Assembly (NCBI RefSeq): GCF_000317065.1
Contig: NC_019701.1
Coordinates: 434,001 to 498,000, forward strand
DNA from: Pseudanabaena sp. PCC 7367
GTDB lineage: Bacteria > Cyanobacteriota > Cyanobacteriia > Pseudanabaenales > Pseudanabaenaceae
Reading direction: 5' to 3'
DNA length: 64,000 nt
A model generated the notes under the pieces. It was not told the origin of the DNA and did no database searches. It saw nothing but the letters and a program-made list of their open reading frames with translations. Shown here in pieces: positions 43,539 to 53,340 of this stretch. The position numbers were made by a program, and so were the translations under genes. Within the stretch, counting starts at the first letter, position 1; the number at the start of each line of letters is the position of its first letter.

Positions 43539-43983
43539 TCGATCGCAGCAAAAAATTCTCAGGCGCGGCATAGTGTTGATAATTATATTTACGATCGGTG
43601 TGATTTCCTTTTTGCGATTCGATCGCTGGATGGGAGCGGCCTCCACTTGCCCCACCTACTTGCTAAGTCGCCTGGCCAACACTGAAATTACGCTTCATCC
43701 CACCAAAGTGGTAATCGATCCCTGGCAAGGCCGCCATCGTGTCTATGGCATTTTTATGGTCACTCCGAGCCAGCTTAGTCGCCAAAATATCATCATCAAT
43801 CTTGCCAGTGATGGTAAATATTGCGGCGGCATCTCCCATCCATCGGGCCAATTCGATGATGTGGTGGCTGCACCTGAACATTATGTAGTCAAGGGTTTTT
43901 TGCGTACCAGAACAACATTCTGGCTGATGGTGAAAGGTTTATCTAAAAAACTGCAAGACCCTGAAAATTGGCAATTAATCTAA
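43528..43983 (+). CDS. unknown membrane-anchored protein, coupled to the sugar transferase
   Basis: GTG at 43528 overlaps the end of the transferase gene by 11 bases, with GGGAAAG just before. The product has one N-terminal membrane helix (IVLIIIFTIGVISFLRF) and an outer domain of about 120 residues (TCPTYLLSRLANTEITLHPT, GRHRVYGIFMVTPSQL). No family is recognised. The overlap implies a shared transcript, so a role in polysaccharide assembly is plausible but not shown. Confidence 0.6.
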   Translation: MLSNRSQQKILRRGIVLIIIFTIGVISFLRFDRWMGAASTCPTYLLSRLANTEITLHPTKVVIDPWQGRHRVYGIFMVTPSQLSRQNIIINLASDGKYCGGISHPSGQFDDVVAAPEHYVVKGFLRTRTTFWLMVKGLSKKLQDPENWQLI

Positions 43984-44197
43984 TATTACTAATATAATTT
44001 TGGCCTAAGTTCGATCGCGCTTTGGCGCCCCTAGCATGTGGTTACGGACGATCGACACTGACGCTCGATTTAGAACCCTATGGCAATCTTAGCGATTTGT
44101 GCGATCAAAACTAAAGTTAATGCCAAGATCCTTATTTGGCAAGATTTGGTCAGGATTACTGTTATTACCACTCATCTAGATATTTAGATATCTAGAT

Positions 44198-44923
44198 CTA
44201 GATACAGACACTATTTTCAACCGGTAGCTTGCGGATATCGCTATTACTACCAATCACCACGATCGCCGTATTGCGTTGTAGTCTGTGGTAGGGGTCGGGA
44301 TTGATTTCGTATTTATGGGTTTTAATGTCATCACTGACCGCTAGCACTGTAATTCCATATTTGGATCTTAGCTTCAGCTCCAGAATTGTTTTTTCATGGA
44401 ACTCATCTGGCACCATGATTTCCACAATGCTGTTTTCTTGATCTAATTCAAACCGATCGAGGATGCCACGTTGGGTCAGCGATCGCGCCAAAGAGCAACC
44501 CATCTCCGATTCTGGATAGACAACCAAATCCGCGCCTACTTTTTTGAGCAAAGTGCCATGTACTTCCGATGAGGCTTTGGCTACTACATTATTCACGCCT
44601 GCTTCTTTGAGGTTGAGGGTGGTAATAATGCTTTGTTCTAGATAATTACCGATCGCCACAATTACCGTATCAAAATCAAAAATGCCCGCTTCTTTCAGCG
44701 CAAAGGGATCGGTTGAGTCCAGGCGCAAACAATGGGTCGCCATATCTGCTTTGAGCATTTGACATACCCGCGTTTCATTCTGGTCTACGGCTAGCACCTC
44801 TGCCCCCAACCGGAGCAGGGTTGAACTAACCGCACGACCAAAACGCCCCAAGCCAATTACGGCAAATTCTTGTCTGGTTTGGTTTTGAATGCTGCGGAAA
44901 AAATTTAGAGATGACAGTCCCAC
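44198..44923 (-). CDS. ktrA: KtrA/TrkA-type potassium uptake regulatory subunit
   Basis: A soluble RCK protein that gates the K+ channel. RCK-N begins EFAVIGLGRFGRAVSSTLLR (GxGxxG nucleotide site) and continues DFDTVIVAIGNYLEQSIITT; RCK-C follows with EKTILELKLRSKYGITVLAV. The start is GTG. It lies 392 bases downstream of ktrB on the same strand, so the two may or may not share a transcript. In cyanobacteria the complex also needs KtrE, not seen here. Confidence 0.9.
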   Translation of the reverse strand: MGLSSLNFFRSIQNQTRQEFAVIGLGRFGRAVSSTLLRLGAEVLAVDQNETRVCQMLKADMATHCLRLDSTDPFALKEAGIFDFDTVIVAIGNYLEQSIITTLNLKEAGVNNVVAKASSEVHGTLLKKVGADLVVYPESEMGCSLARSLTQRGILDRFELDQENSIVEIMVPDEFHEKTILELKLRSKYGITVLAVSDDIKTHKYEINPDPYHRLQRNTAIVVIGSNSDIRKLPVENSVCI

Positions 44924-45315
44924 AGTTAATTAATTCCTCGCTAAAAAGTTGAATCTAAATATCTAAATAAAGTTGGCAAACCGATCGATCTAACTCAATG
45001 TATCAATAGATTGTGAATATTCTAAATTGCAGCGTTAAGTCAATACCTAGCTTTGCGATCGAGCGATAATTATTGATACTCACTATTTACCTGGTTTTCG
45101 AGCCCTGAAACCCTTAGTTTTTAATTTTGCTAACCAATCTACATAAAAATATTCAAAGCTGGTAATTAAGAATAATGGCACAACGTGCCTAGGGGCGATC
45201 GGCTCAATTCAATATTAGTTGTTGAGTTCGATATACCCTAATTGGTGGTTGAGCAAAATCCTTCATATTTTGATTATTTTTATTTTGCCAATTTGCTAGT
45301 TAATCCCAATCAATC
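44924..45315. other. gap between ktrB and ktrA
   Basis: 392 bases with no supported gene. The length suggests that ktrA has its own promoter. Confidence 0.4.
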
Positions 45316-46674
45316 CTAGCCAACCAGGAGAGTTTCCTCTGGATACTTAACCAGGCTGGGTTCTGGCTCAGCGATCAACGCCGCCATCAAAACCACAACA
45401 CCAACGCGACCTATATACATAGTACCAACTAAAATTAAGCGGCCCAGGTCAGAAACTTCTGGAGTAATCCCCATTGACAAGCCAACGGTGGCAAAGGCGG
45501 AAACTGCTTCAAACAGAATGTGAATAAAACTGTAGCCACTTTTCGTAATCAGGTCTGCTTCAGTAATCGACAACAAGACTATGCTGATTACCAGCGTGAA
45601 CATTGAGCCCACTGCTACGGCGATCGCCTTAAATACCAATACTGCTGGCACTTGGCGATTGAACAATAAAATGTCTTCCCTGCCCTGAAGTGCGCTGCGG
45701 GTGCAACCAAGTAACAAAAACATCGTCGTGGTTTTGATGCCGCCGCCAGTGCTACCAGGACATGCACCAATAAACATCAGCGCGATCGTGGTAAATAAAC
45801 CAGTCATGGTCATAGCCCCAGTATCGATCGTATTAAAACCAGCGGTGCGACTAGTTACTGATTGAAACCAAGCCGCTAATGCTTGCTTTGGAAATGAGAG
45901 CGCTCCGAGGGTTTGATTATTAGTAAATTCGGTGAGGAAAAAAGCGAGCGTGCCGATTGCCAACAAAAATACCGTAGAGCTTACTGCTACTTTAAATTGC
46001 AAACTAAGTAAAATTGGTGCATTCGATCGCCTGAGTTTAATTTGCAGCCAATTATAAACCTCCATAATTACCTGATAACCAATCCCACCGACAATAATCA
46101 AGCCAGTTATGGTGAAGTTGACGATCGGCGAACCAGCATAATTGACCAAACTGCTACTAAATAAACTAAAGCCAGCATTATTAAATGCACTCACGCTATG
46201 AAAAATTGCCTGCCAAACATTAGTCAAAAATGGCAGATCGCTGCGATCGCGGCTAAAGGCATAGAGCAATAAAAATACGCCAGTTAGTTCCAACAGAAGC
46301 GTAGTAGAAATAATCGACTTGACCAATTGCACACCACCCTTAATGCCTGGGATATCGAGGGCATGTTGCAGGGCAATCCGATCCCTGAGGCTAAATCTGC
46401 GGCCTACTAACACCAGCAAAAAGGTGGTCGCAGTCATATAGCCCAGCCCACCAATTTGAAACAGCCCCAGTAAGATCAATTGCCCTAGCGGTGTGTAGTG
46501 CTGCCCCACATCAACTACCGACAAACCAGTTACGCATACGGCTGAAGTTGAGGTAAACAGGGCGATCAATGGCTCCCAATTGCCTTCCACATTGGCGATC
46601 GGCAATGATAACAAAATTGTGCCAAAAATAATTACAGCTAAAAAGCCTACACAGATAGTGCGAGCAGGCGTCAC
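45316..46674 (-). CDS. ktrB: KtrB/TrkH-type potassium transporter pore
   Basis: The family's repeated M1-P-M2 fold is seen, with selectivity-filter segments ending in glycine: STSAVCVTGLSVVDVG, SVSAFNNAGFSLFSSSL, SVTSRTAGFNTIDTGAM and AVSAFATVGLSMGITPEV. The text GACPGSTGGGIKTTT between helices is characteristic. The GTG start has AAGGAG five bases upstream. KtrB imports K+ (often Na+-dependent) and supports osmotic adaptation. 452 residues, full length. Confidence 0.93.
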   Translation of the reverse strand: MTPARTICVGFLAVIIFGTILLSLPIANVEGNWEPLIALFTSTSAVCVTGLSVVDVGQHYTPLGQLILLGLFQIGGLGYMTATTFLLVLVGRRFSLRDRIALQHALDIPGIKGGVQLVKSIISTTLLLELTGVFLLLYAFSRDRSDLPFLTNVWQAIFHSVSAFNNAGFSLFSSSLVNYAGSPIVNFTITGLIIVGGIGYQVIMEVYNWLQIKLRRSNAPILLSLQFKVAVSSTVFLLAIGTLAFFLTEFTNNQTLGALSFPKQALAAWFQSVTSRTAGFNTIDTGAMTMTGLFTTIALMFIGACPGSTGGGIKTTTMFLLLGCTRSALQGREDILLFNRQVPAVLVFKAIAVAVGSMFTLVISIVLLSITEADLITKSGYSFIHILFEAVSAFATVGLSMGITPEVSDLGRLILVGTMYIGRVGVVVLMAALIAEPEPSLVKYPEETLLVG

Positions 46675-46873
46675 GATAACTCCTTGCGATAAAAATTAAA
46701 TATAATTGCAAATTTAAGCTAGGCATTATTAATCATATCCGCAGTCTACCCATCTCTAACCGTTGAGGTTTGCACTATGACCAACCACAATTCAAGCTCA
46801 ATCGAAATTTGGGTAATATTATCGGTCGATTAGACTCCTAGCCTAAATGTACAAATAGCGCTGCAATTATTTC

Positions 46874-47929
46874 TCAGCCACCAGAGGTTAAGTAAAGGCT
46901 TTGGGCTTGGGTCAGCTCCAAACGCGATCGTGCCGCTAGCTCTAACCTAGAAGTCTCGCCCCTGGCTAAATGCATCGCCCCCGCACAACCAATCATGGCG
47001 GCATTGTCAGTACAGAGTGATAGTGGTGGAAAGATGACGGTTAAATTATGCTCTGTGGCCGCATTCAACAGTTGCGATCGCAATTCCGTATTTGCCGCCA
47101 CCCCCCCCACAGCGACGATTTTGGTTAAATTATGGGCGATCGCGCATTTAACTGTCCGGCTGGAAAGTGCCTTGGCCACCGTGGCCTGAAAACTCGCCGC
47201 AATATCAGCAATGGGCAAGGGATTGCGATCATTTGCTTGCTCTTTTGCTGCTGCTAGTTTTTCCACCAGGCGCAAAACCGCCGTTTTTAAGCCACTAAAA
47301 CTGGAATCATAGGGATGGTTGGCAATTCTGCCCTGGGGTAAATTAAATGCCTTGGGATTGCCCTGTACGGCAATTTTATCGATCGCTGGGCCGCCGGGAT
47401 AGCCAAGCTTGAGCAATCGCGCCACCTTGTCAAATGCCTCACCAGCCGCATCATCACGAGTTTGGCCAGCAATTTCATAATCACCATAGTCCTTGACCAG
47501 AATCAAACTGCTGTGGCCACCGGAAACCAGCAAACACAAAAAAGGCGGCTCCAAACTTGGCTCAGCCAGAAAAGCCGAAAAAATATGCCCCTCCAGGTGA
47601 TGCACACCGATCAGCGGTTTTTGATGCAATAGTGCCAGGGTCTTGGCAGCGGTGATCCCCACCATCAAAGCGCCAATTAGCCCAGGGGCAGCGGTTACGG
47701 CGATTCCATCAATTTCTGCCCAGGATCTATTTGCCTGCCCAAAGGCTTGGGAAATCGCCAGGTTAATTGTCTCCAGGTGTTGACGGGCGGCAATCTCTGG
47801 CACTACCCCCCCATAGGCGGCATGAATATCAATTTGCGAAGAAACCACACTGCTGAGGCAATGGCGATCGCGCACCACGGCGGCGGCTGTTTCATCACAA
47901 CTGGTTTCGATCGCTAAGACGGTTGGCAT
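46874..47929 (-). CDS. tsaD: tRNA N6-adenosine threonylcarbamoyltransferase
   Basis: TsaD makes t6A37 in ANN-decoding tRNAs. The universal motifs are present: [36 protein letters not shown], the metal-binding [25 protein letters not shown] and [15 protein letters not shown]. Full length at 351 residues. It is divergent from psaF (217 bases between starts); a tsaD neighbour of psaF-psaJ is a known arrangement in several cyanobacteria. Confidence 0.96.
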   Translation of the reverse strand: MPTVLAIETSCDETAAAVVRDRHCLSSVVSSQIDIHAAYGGVVPEIAARQHLETINLAISQAFGQANRSWAEIDGIAVTAAPGLIGALMVGITAAKTLALLHQKPLIGVHHLEGHIFSAFLAEPSLEPPFLCLLVSGGHSSLILVKDYGDYEIAGQTRDDAAGEAFDKVARLLKLGYPGGPAIDKIAVQGNPKAFNLPQGRIANHPYDSSFSGLKTAVLRLVEKLAAAKEQANDRNPLPIADIAASFQATVAKALSSRTVKCAIAHNLTKIVAVGGVAANTELRSQLLNAATEHNLTVIFPPLSLCTDNAAMIGCAGAMHLARGETSRLELAARSRLELTQAQSLYLTSGG

Positions 47930-48146
47930 AGAAAATATGGAAAATAATTAAATAGGTAGGTTTCGCAATCAACTGTAATAAAAAAAGACCCCAAATAAAT
48001 TTATAATCTTTCAATAATTTACAGCTTGTGAACTTTTCTTTACCAAGGTGCGATCGCAGCGATATGATTCGAGGTTGATCCCCCTGGTGGGAATTTTCAA
48101 TCAGCATTACTTCAGCTCAATAGATTAAGAATTAAAAGGTAAATCT

Positions 48147-48719
48147 ATGCGAAGACTGTTTGCTCTTATTTTAGTATTTAGCCTCTGCTTTGGTTTAAAC
48201 CTCTCGGCAGCCCCCGCCGCTTGGGCAGATTTTGCAAATCTGACTCCCTGTAGCGATTCTGCTGCATTCCAGGAGAACCTGAGTAATAGTGTTGCTGGCT
48301 ACGAAGCTCGTCTAGACAGCTTTGATGCTGGCAGTGGCCCGTATCAGTATTTACAAGGCAAGATCGATGCCACTAAGGCTCGTTATGCTGCCTATGCTGA
48401 TGCTGGTTTGCTCTGTGGTACTGATGGCTTACCCCATTTGATTTCAGATGGCCGTTGGAACCGTGCTAGTGAATTCCTAATTCCTAGCATTATGTTCCTA
48501 TATATTGCTGGCTGGATTGGTTGGGTTGGTCGTGATTACTTGCGTAAAGCCAGAGCTAGTGGTTATAACAACGCTACCCAGAAGGAAATCATTATTGATG
48601 TTCCTACTGCTCTTGGCGTGATGCTACCTGGCTTCATCTGGCCTGTAGCTGCTTTCACGGAATTTGCATCCGGTAAGCTAGTAGCACCAGAGAAAGAAGT
48701 ACCTATTTCACCACGCTAG
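48147..48719 (+). CDS. psaF: photosystem I subunit III
   Basis: PsaF docks plastocyanin/cytochrome c6 on the lumenal side of photosystem I. A signal peptide (LFALILVFSLCFGLNLSAAP, cut after AWA) leads to the mature start DFANLTPCSDSAAFQENL, with lumenal cysteines, and a membrane helix (FLIPSIMFLYIAGWIGWVGR). The length of 190 residues is normal. AAGGT precedes the ATG. psaJ follows after 42 bases. Confidence 0.97.
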   Translation: MRRLFALILVFSLCFGLNLSAAPAAWADFANLTPCSDSAAFQENLSNSVAGYEARLDSFDAGSGPYQYLQGKIDATKARYAAYADAGLLCGTDGLPHLISDGRWNRASEFLIPSIMFLYIAGWIGWVGRDYLRKARASGYNNATQKEIIIDVPTALGVMLPGFIWPVAAFTEFASGKLVAPEKEVPISPR

Positions 48720-48761
48720 CTCCTAGTTAGGCGTTTTAGTAGTCAATCGGAAAATTAACCT

Positions 48762-48890
48762 ATGGACAACTTGCTCAAATATCTATCCACTGCGCCAGTT
48801 TTGGCCACTGTGTGGATGCTAATTACTGCTGGTATTTTGATTGAATTCAATCGCTTTGTACCAGACATGCTCGTGTTTCCTTTTCTATAA
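48762..48890 (+). CDS. psaJ: photosystem I subunit IX
   Basis: A 42-residue hydrophobic subunit next to PsaF in photosystem I. The sequence [20 protein letters not shown] continues [20 protein letters not shown] and ends FL, matching the family in length and text. The gene is shorter than many gene finders report. It follows psaF on the same transcript. Confidence 0.97.
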   Translation: MDNLLKYLSTAPVLATVWMLITAGILIEFNRFVPDMLVFPFL

Positions 48891-49073
48891 TTGATAATTG
48901 ATAATTGATTGATTTAGTTTAAATCTAATTAAGTTATTCAATCGAATCGATCGGGAAACCTGTTCTCATTAATTTACTTGAAATTTACTGTTTTATTGGA
49001 AGCATATAAACCTAACTGGCCTTTTTAGTATCTATTTAAATATTAAATAAAATACTAACCAGGTTGGTTAGCG

Positions 49074-49108
49074 ATCGAGGGTGTGGGTTTCTGCACGCTC
49101 GATTTTTT
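49074..49108 (+). terminator. rho-independent terminator after psaF-psaJ
   Basis: ATCGAGGGTG (49074-49083) pairs with CACGCTCGAT (49094-49103) in a 10-bp stem with one G-G mismatch, followed by six T. It lies 184 bases after psaJ. Confidence 0.8.
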
Positions 49109-49370
49109 ATTGATAAATTTAGCGTTCTCTGCAATCACACAAACGCATTCAAGCCTATGCGTCTAAGAGTAATCGCACAACTGGCAAGAACATCAGTTTG
49201 ATAAAAAACGATCGATAATGAAGCGCTAGGGATTTCAGGCGATCGCCATTAAGGACAAGCTAGGGAGGGATTGTAAATATCGATCGAGCTAAAGTTGCAA
49301 GAAGTAGCAATAAAACTGCTCTTGCTCTAACACTTACTAATTAATTTATTCAGTTTGGTTAGCCTCAAAA

Positions 49371-49441
49371 AGGCGATGCCCAGATTCGAACTGGGGATAA
49401 AGGCTTTGCAGGCCCCTGCCTTACCACTTGGCTACATCGCC
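49371..49441 (-). tRNA. trnC: tRNA-Cys (GCA)
   Basis: Read on the reverse strand, GGCGATG (49441-49435) pairs with CATCGCC (49378-49372) as acceptor stem; discriminator U at 49371 is the usual tRNA-Cys identity base. The anticodon stem GGGGC/GCCTT-like encloses CTGCAAA, giving GCA. The T arm is CCCAGTTCGAATCTGGG. CCA is not encoded. Confidence 0.96.
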
Positions 49442-49751
49442 ACATGCAAACTACGATCAATTAAGCGATCGTAATCGTAATTAGTTATGCACTCGGATTT
49501 AATGCTTAATTTGCATCACCGATTAGCTAGTATAGCAAACCATCTTCAACTTGCTCATTTAAATTGCTGTTCATGCATAATCTCAAGCGGCTATAGCCTG
49601 CTCTTAAAATGTTTACCCAGAAGATAAACCGAACATTAGATTAAAAAGACTCCCAGTCTACGAACCAGAAGCCAACTAATCATTATTTGAACTGTTCAGG
49701 CAGATTAAGACCTTAATTCTGAATCCGACCTAATCACCAATCAATAAAGAC
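49442..49751. other. gap between tRNA-Cys and the DUF3352 gene
   Basis: 310 bases without a supported gene; it probably holds the tRNA-Cys promoter and the DUF3352 transcript end. Confidence 0.4.
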
Positions 49752-51461
49752 TTAATTCAAAGAAATAAACATTTGACCACGACTTAGCCCAGCAGACTTG
49801 CCATCATCACTACTAGTAATATCGATCGCCTTGACATGGCTAAGCAACGGCTGCCACAACGATCGTGGTTTAAGCTGTAAATTTTTCAGGCTGGGGAATT
49901 GTTGCGCTAAATTGACGATCGCCTGTGGGTTGTCAATAAAGGCATAGCCACTACTGCTGGTTGGCACGATCGCAGTTGCGGTCTTATAGCTAGCAGATTT
50001 GGTAATCGGCTTGAGCTTATCGCCAAGGATGCGATCGAGCGCTTCGATCGAGTTGGCAATAAATACATACTCAGGGGTTTGGCCATGTACCGCTGCCACT
50101 TTACCCGTTACCTGAGCAGCTACTTTTTGATTACTGATCCCCACCGCATTCAAGCGGGTCCAGACCGTTAATTTTTGGTCACCGATCGCTACCTCACCTA
50201 CAGTAAAGTTAGCCCTGGTACGAGCCGATTGATCTAGATCGCTAATGGCCGCATCGATCGCCTTTGGATCGCTGTTTTGCGCCACAAACACCCAACTATT
50301 GGCATCACTGGGATTGGCATCGGGCAGCAGGGCGATCGCATAGTCCCCTTTGACCCAGTTAAATACCTCAGCGGGCAAATCAAACCCACTACTACGATTG
50401 AGCTTAGCGATGGCATTATCAAGAATGCCGCCCAGCGCAGGATAGGGCTCCAAAGCCGCCACCAGCTTTTGCCAGGTTTGATTCAGGTCATGGCCAGCGA
50501 TCGCAGCGCTACCAGCCGGAATCAGGGCGATCGCCTTATTTTCAATTGCTTTATTGGCTGCGGGGCTAACATTAACCGCCTGATCGGGATCGAGTGCCAG
50601 GATCGCATCCGCCCTAATCCCCGCCTCAGTCAAGCCCAAATTCACCACCAGACCAGAACCAGGCAAACTGGACAGATCTAGATCTGCATCCACCAAACCA
50701 CTGGATTTGCCCAGATAACCCAACTGGGAAAGGTTTACAAAGGCAACCCCAAACCGACCATCCTTGAGTTGTTTGAGGCTATTGCTATAGGTGGGATCGT
50801 TAGCTAGAGCCAGGTCAGGCACTTGCAGATCGTTGATCGCATTGCGGATCACCTTGGGATTGTTGGCAAACAGCACAAACTTGCCCAGGATCGTGCCCGA
50901 TAGGCCGGGGCGCTTGGAACTGGCGGTGGCATAAATAATCGAAATGCCTTGATATTGCTCGAATACCAAGTCCGAGCCGGCGATCGCTTGTTTTTGCCAG
51001 AAGTCTTCGCTAAATTGCTTGGCGGCTTTGTCGTCTTTACTCGCCAACGCTAACAAATAACCGGGTTGTAAGCCATTTTCGGCCTGACGATCGATGTCGG
51101 TGGTGGTGACCGCCAGGGTGATTTCGGCATCGAGCCAAGGTGAGAGGTCTTTGTCGTAGTCAATCAACCAGGTTTTTTTAAGCTGGCGCTTGAGGCTATT
51201 AATATCATTACTAATCGCTGCCCGATCGCCCGGTTTGGCGGCTAGCTTGGTAAATAAGCTGAGTTGGTCGGGATTAACCAAAAAGGAGGCTACCAGGGGC
51301 GATCGCTTGGGCAAAAACTTGGCGGCGATCGGTTTGGCCTGGGTGCCCGCGAGCAAATCACCGGGACTGGCGCTTAATACATTGCCCACTGCGGTGAAGC
51401 CAATCACCAGTAGAATCGTTGCCGCTATGGCGATCGAGATAAAAACTTTGTTTATTTTCAT
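49752..51461 (-). CDS. DUF3352-family exported protein
   Basis: After an N-terminal membrane helix (VFISIAIAATILLVIGFTAV) comes a long domain repeating the pattern of DUF3352: FLPKRSPLVASFLVNPDQLS, WLDAEITLAVTTTDIDRQAE, YLLALASKDDKAAKQFSEDF, ending SLWQPLLSHVKAIDITSSDD. The family is common in cyanobacteria and of unknown function; a lipoprotein or periplasmic location is likely. I use the ATG at 51461 (MKINKVFIS); a TTG at 51476 is in frame. 569 residues. Confidence 0.82.
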   Translation of the reverse strand: MKINKVFISIAIAATILLVIGFTAVGNVLSASPGDLLAGTQAKPIAAKFLPKRSPLVASFLVNPDQLSLFTKLAAKPGDRAAISNDINSLKRQLKKTWLIDYDKDLSPWLDAEITLAVTTTDIDRQAENGLQPGYLLALASKDDKAAKQFSEDFWQKQAIAGSDLVFEQYQGISIIYATASSKRPGLSGTILGKFVLFANNPKVIRNAINDLQVPDLALANDPTYSNSLKQLKDGRFGVAFVNLSQLGYLGKSSGLVDADLDLSSLPGSGLVVNLGLTEAGIRADAILALDPDQAVNVSPAANKAIENKAIALIPAGSAAIAGHDLNQTWQKLVAALEPYPALGGILDNAIAKLNRSSGFDLPAEVFNWVKGDYAIALLPDANPSDANSWVFVAQNSDPKAIDAAISDLDQSARTRANFTVGEVAIGDQKLTVWTRLNAVGISNQKVAAQVTGKVAAVHGQTPEYVFIANSIEALDRILGDKLKPITKSASYKTATAIVPTSSSGYAFIDNPQAIVNLAQQFPSLKNLQLKPRSLWQPLLSHVKAIDITSSDDGKSAGLSRGQMFISLN

Positions 51462-51688
51462 AAAATACCCGCCCAACAGAGCTTAGCTTTGCACCGTGAA
51501 TAAGTCTAACCCGCAGGGGCAATAATAATGGCCTAATTTTAGTTTTCTAAATTTAGGTTAATTTATTGGATTAGCTTATTTAGGTCAAGGGGCGATCGTT
51601 TTTACTTGCTTATGCATTGCGCTCTGGAGAATTTATTTCAAGGCAAAACTGCTATTTAAGATATTTAAGTTGCCCTAATTAGTACGAT

Positions 51689-53218
51689 TTAATTATTACT
51701 ATTCACTAATAATGCTCTGCGCAGGAATGAACGCATCACATACCCAGTCACCACAGCATATATCCCAAAACCTAAAATGCTGTCCAGTAAAATCCTGAAA
51801 GCACCACCTACAGTGCCACCAATAATTCCACCCAAGACATTTGCAACTATCCACCAGGCAGGATTAGGGAACCTCCCTTTAATTACAAACCACTGGGATA
51901 GTCCTACTGTCATACCGAAAGTAGCACCTACAATCAAGTTGGCTACACTACCTGCAATACCAGTCTCAGCAAGGCCAGCAGTGCCTATCATGGCAAAACT
52001 TACGGCACAGCCTGCGGCACTACCGATAAAAGTTGCGAATATCCACCACACTATGTTGAGAAGACGTTTTCTAAGTGTTAACCACTGAGCCAACCCCATT
52101 GCCATACCAACAGCGCCACCCACTACTAAGCCTGCCGTACCACTGATCATTCCGGCTGCAGCGAGATCCGCATTACCGACCATGGCAAAGCTTAAAGCAA
52201 TGCCTACATTACTGCCTGCAAAGGTTGCAAATATCCACCAAAGCAAAAATCGGGATCTAATACTTTTACTTTTACTTTGTAATTGTGTTGCTTGATTTAC
52301 CTGAGGTTTGTTGCTTCTTACCATTACTGGCCGAGCATTTTCTGGCACAGGTTGTGTAGGTGGGATATGGGCTACTGTAGGGACTGACAGATTAAGCTTT
52401 TGAATATCCTGCAATGCCTCACCTGCAGATTTATATCGATCGCTAAAGGAGGGCTCCACCATCCTATCTATAATCACAGCCAGTTCGTTACTAACATTTG
52501 CCTGATCACGCCATTCAATTTTCTCCGTATCAGGATGTTCAAGCTTACTTATCTCAACGTCTATGATCCCAGTTAATGCTCTGATTGCGATCACTCCTAC
52601 CGCAAAGATATCACTACTCAATTTTGGCTTGCCTGCGGCCTGTTCATTGGGCATATAACCAGGAGTGCCAACCTGGACGGTGAGGTTTGTTTTTCCCTGA
52701 TTAACCGTAATTGCACTGAGTTCTTTTACAGCACCAAAATCAATCAGCACTAATTTACGATCAATAGTGCGGCGCATTATGTTGGGAGGCTTTATATCAC
52801 GATGAATAATGTCTTGTTGATGTAAAAAATCCAGAACTTCTAAAATCTCAATTAATAGATGAATTACATCATCCTCACTCCATCTTCTGCCTGGGATCAG
52901 CTCATTTTGTAAATCATGTCCATCAATAAACTCTTGCACCAGAAAAAAATCGCCTGTGTGCTGATCCTCAAAATATTCATGGAGCTTAGGAATTTGATCA
53001 TGTTCTTTCCCCAGCTTGTAGAGAGTTGCCGCCTCTTGTTTAAAAAGGCGTACAATTGTAGACTCCTTAACATGCCTGGGGATTAGCCGCTTAACCACAC
53101 ATTTAGGCTTTGGTGTATCAGGAATACCCAAATCGTAGGCTAGATAGGTTTCGCCAAATCCACCGACGCTTAGCTCTTTATCGATCGCATATCTTTCACG
53201 TAGAACTTTGCCTAACAC
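51689..53218 (-). CDS. membrane Ser/Thr protein kinase with three 64-residue membrane repeats
   Basis: The kinase domain (residues about 10-275) has the glycine loop GGFGETYLAYD, Lys43 in CVVKRL, catalytic HRDIKPPN (139-146, Asp141) and DFG (160-162), and an APE-like GTPGYMPNEQA, so it should be active. A Pro-rich linker follows (280-320). The C terminus has three tandem membrane units starting WWIFATFAGS (327), WWIFATFIGS (391) and WWIVANVLGG (455), exactly 64 residues apart, the first two ending in a QW pair (379, 443). The kinase is cytoplasmic, with a helical membrane domain as a possible sensor. Upstream signal and substrates are unknown. Confidence 0.88.
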   Translation of the reverse strand: MLGKVLRERYAIDKELSVGGFGETYLAYDLGIPDTPKPKCVVKRLIPRHVKESTIVRLFKQEAATLYKLGKEHDQIPKLHEYFEDQHTGDFFLVQEFIDGHDLQNELIPGRRWSEDDVIHLLIEILEVLDFLHQQDIIHRDIKPPNIMRRTIDRKLVLIDFGAVKELSAITVNQGKTNLTVQVGTPGYMPNEQAAGKPKLSSDIFAVGVIAIRALTGIIDVEISKLEHPDTEKIEWRDQANVSNELAVIIDRMVEPSFSDRYKSAGEALQDIQKLNLSVPTVAHIPPTQPVPENARPVMVRSNKPQVNQATQLQSKSKSIRSRFLLWWIFATFAGSNVGIALSFAMVGNADLAAAGMISGTAGLVVGGAVGMAMGLAQWLTLRKRLLNIVWWIFATFIGSAAGCAVSFAMIGTAGLAETGIAGSVANLIVGATFGMTVGLSQWFVIKGRFPNPAWWIVANVLGGIIGGTVGGAFRILLDSILGFGIYAVVTGYVMRSFLRRALLVNSNN

Positions 53219-53340
53219 AACTATTTTATCGCCTCCAAACCAAATTGCATATAATTTAGCTTAATCGAAAATCATAAATTGCTGTGGCTTCATGGTTAGT
53301 AAGAGGTGAGGAAAGAATATAGAATCCATATATGTATTTG

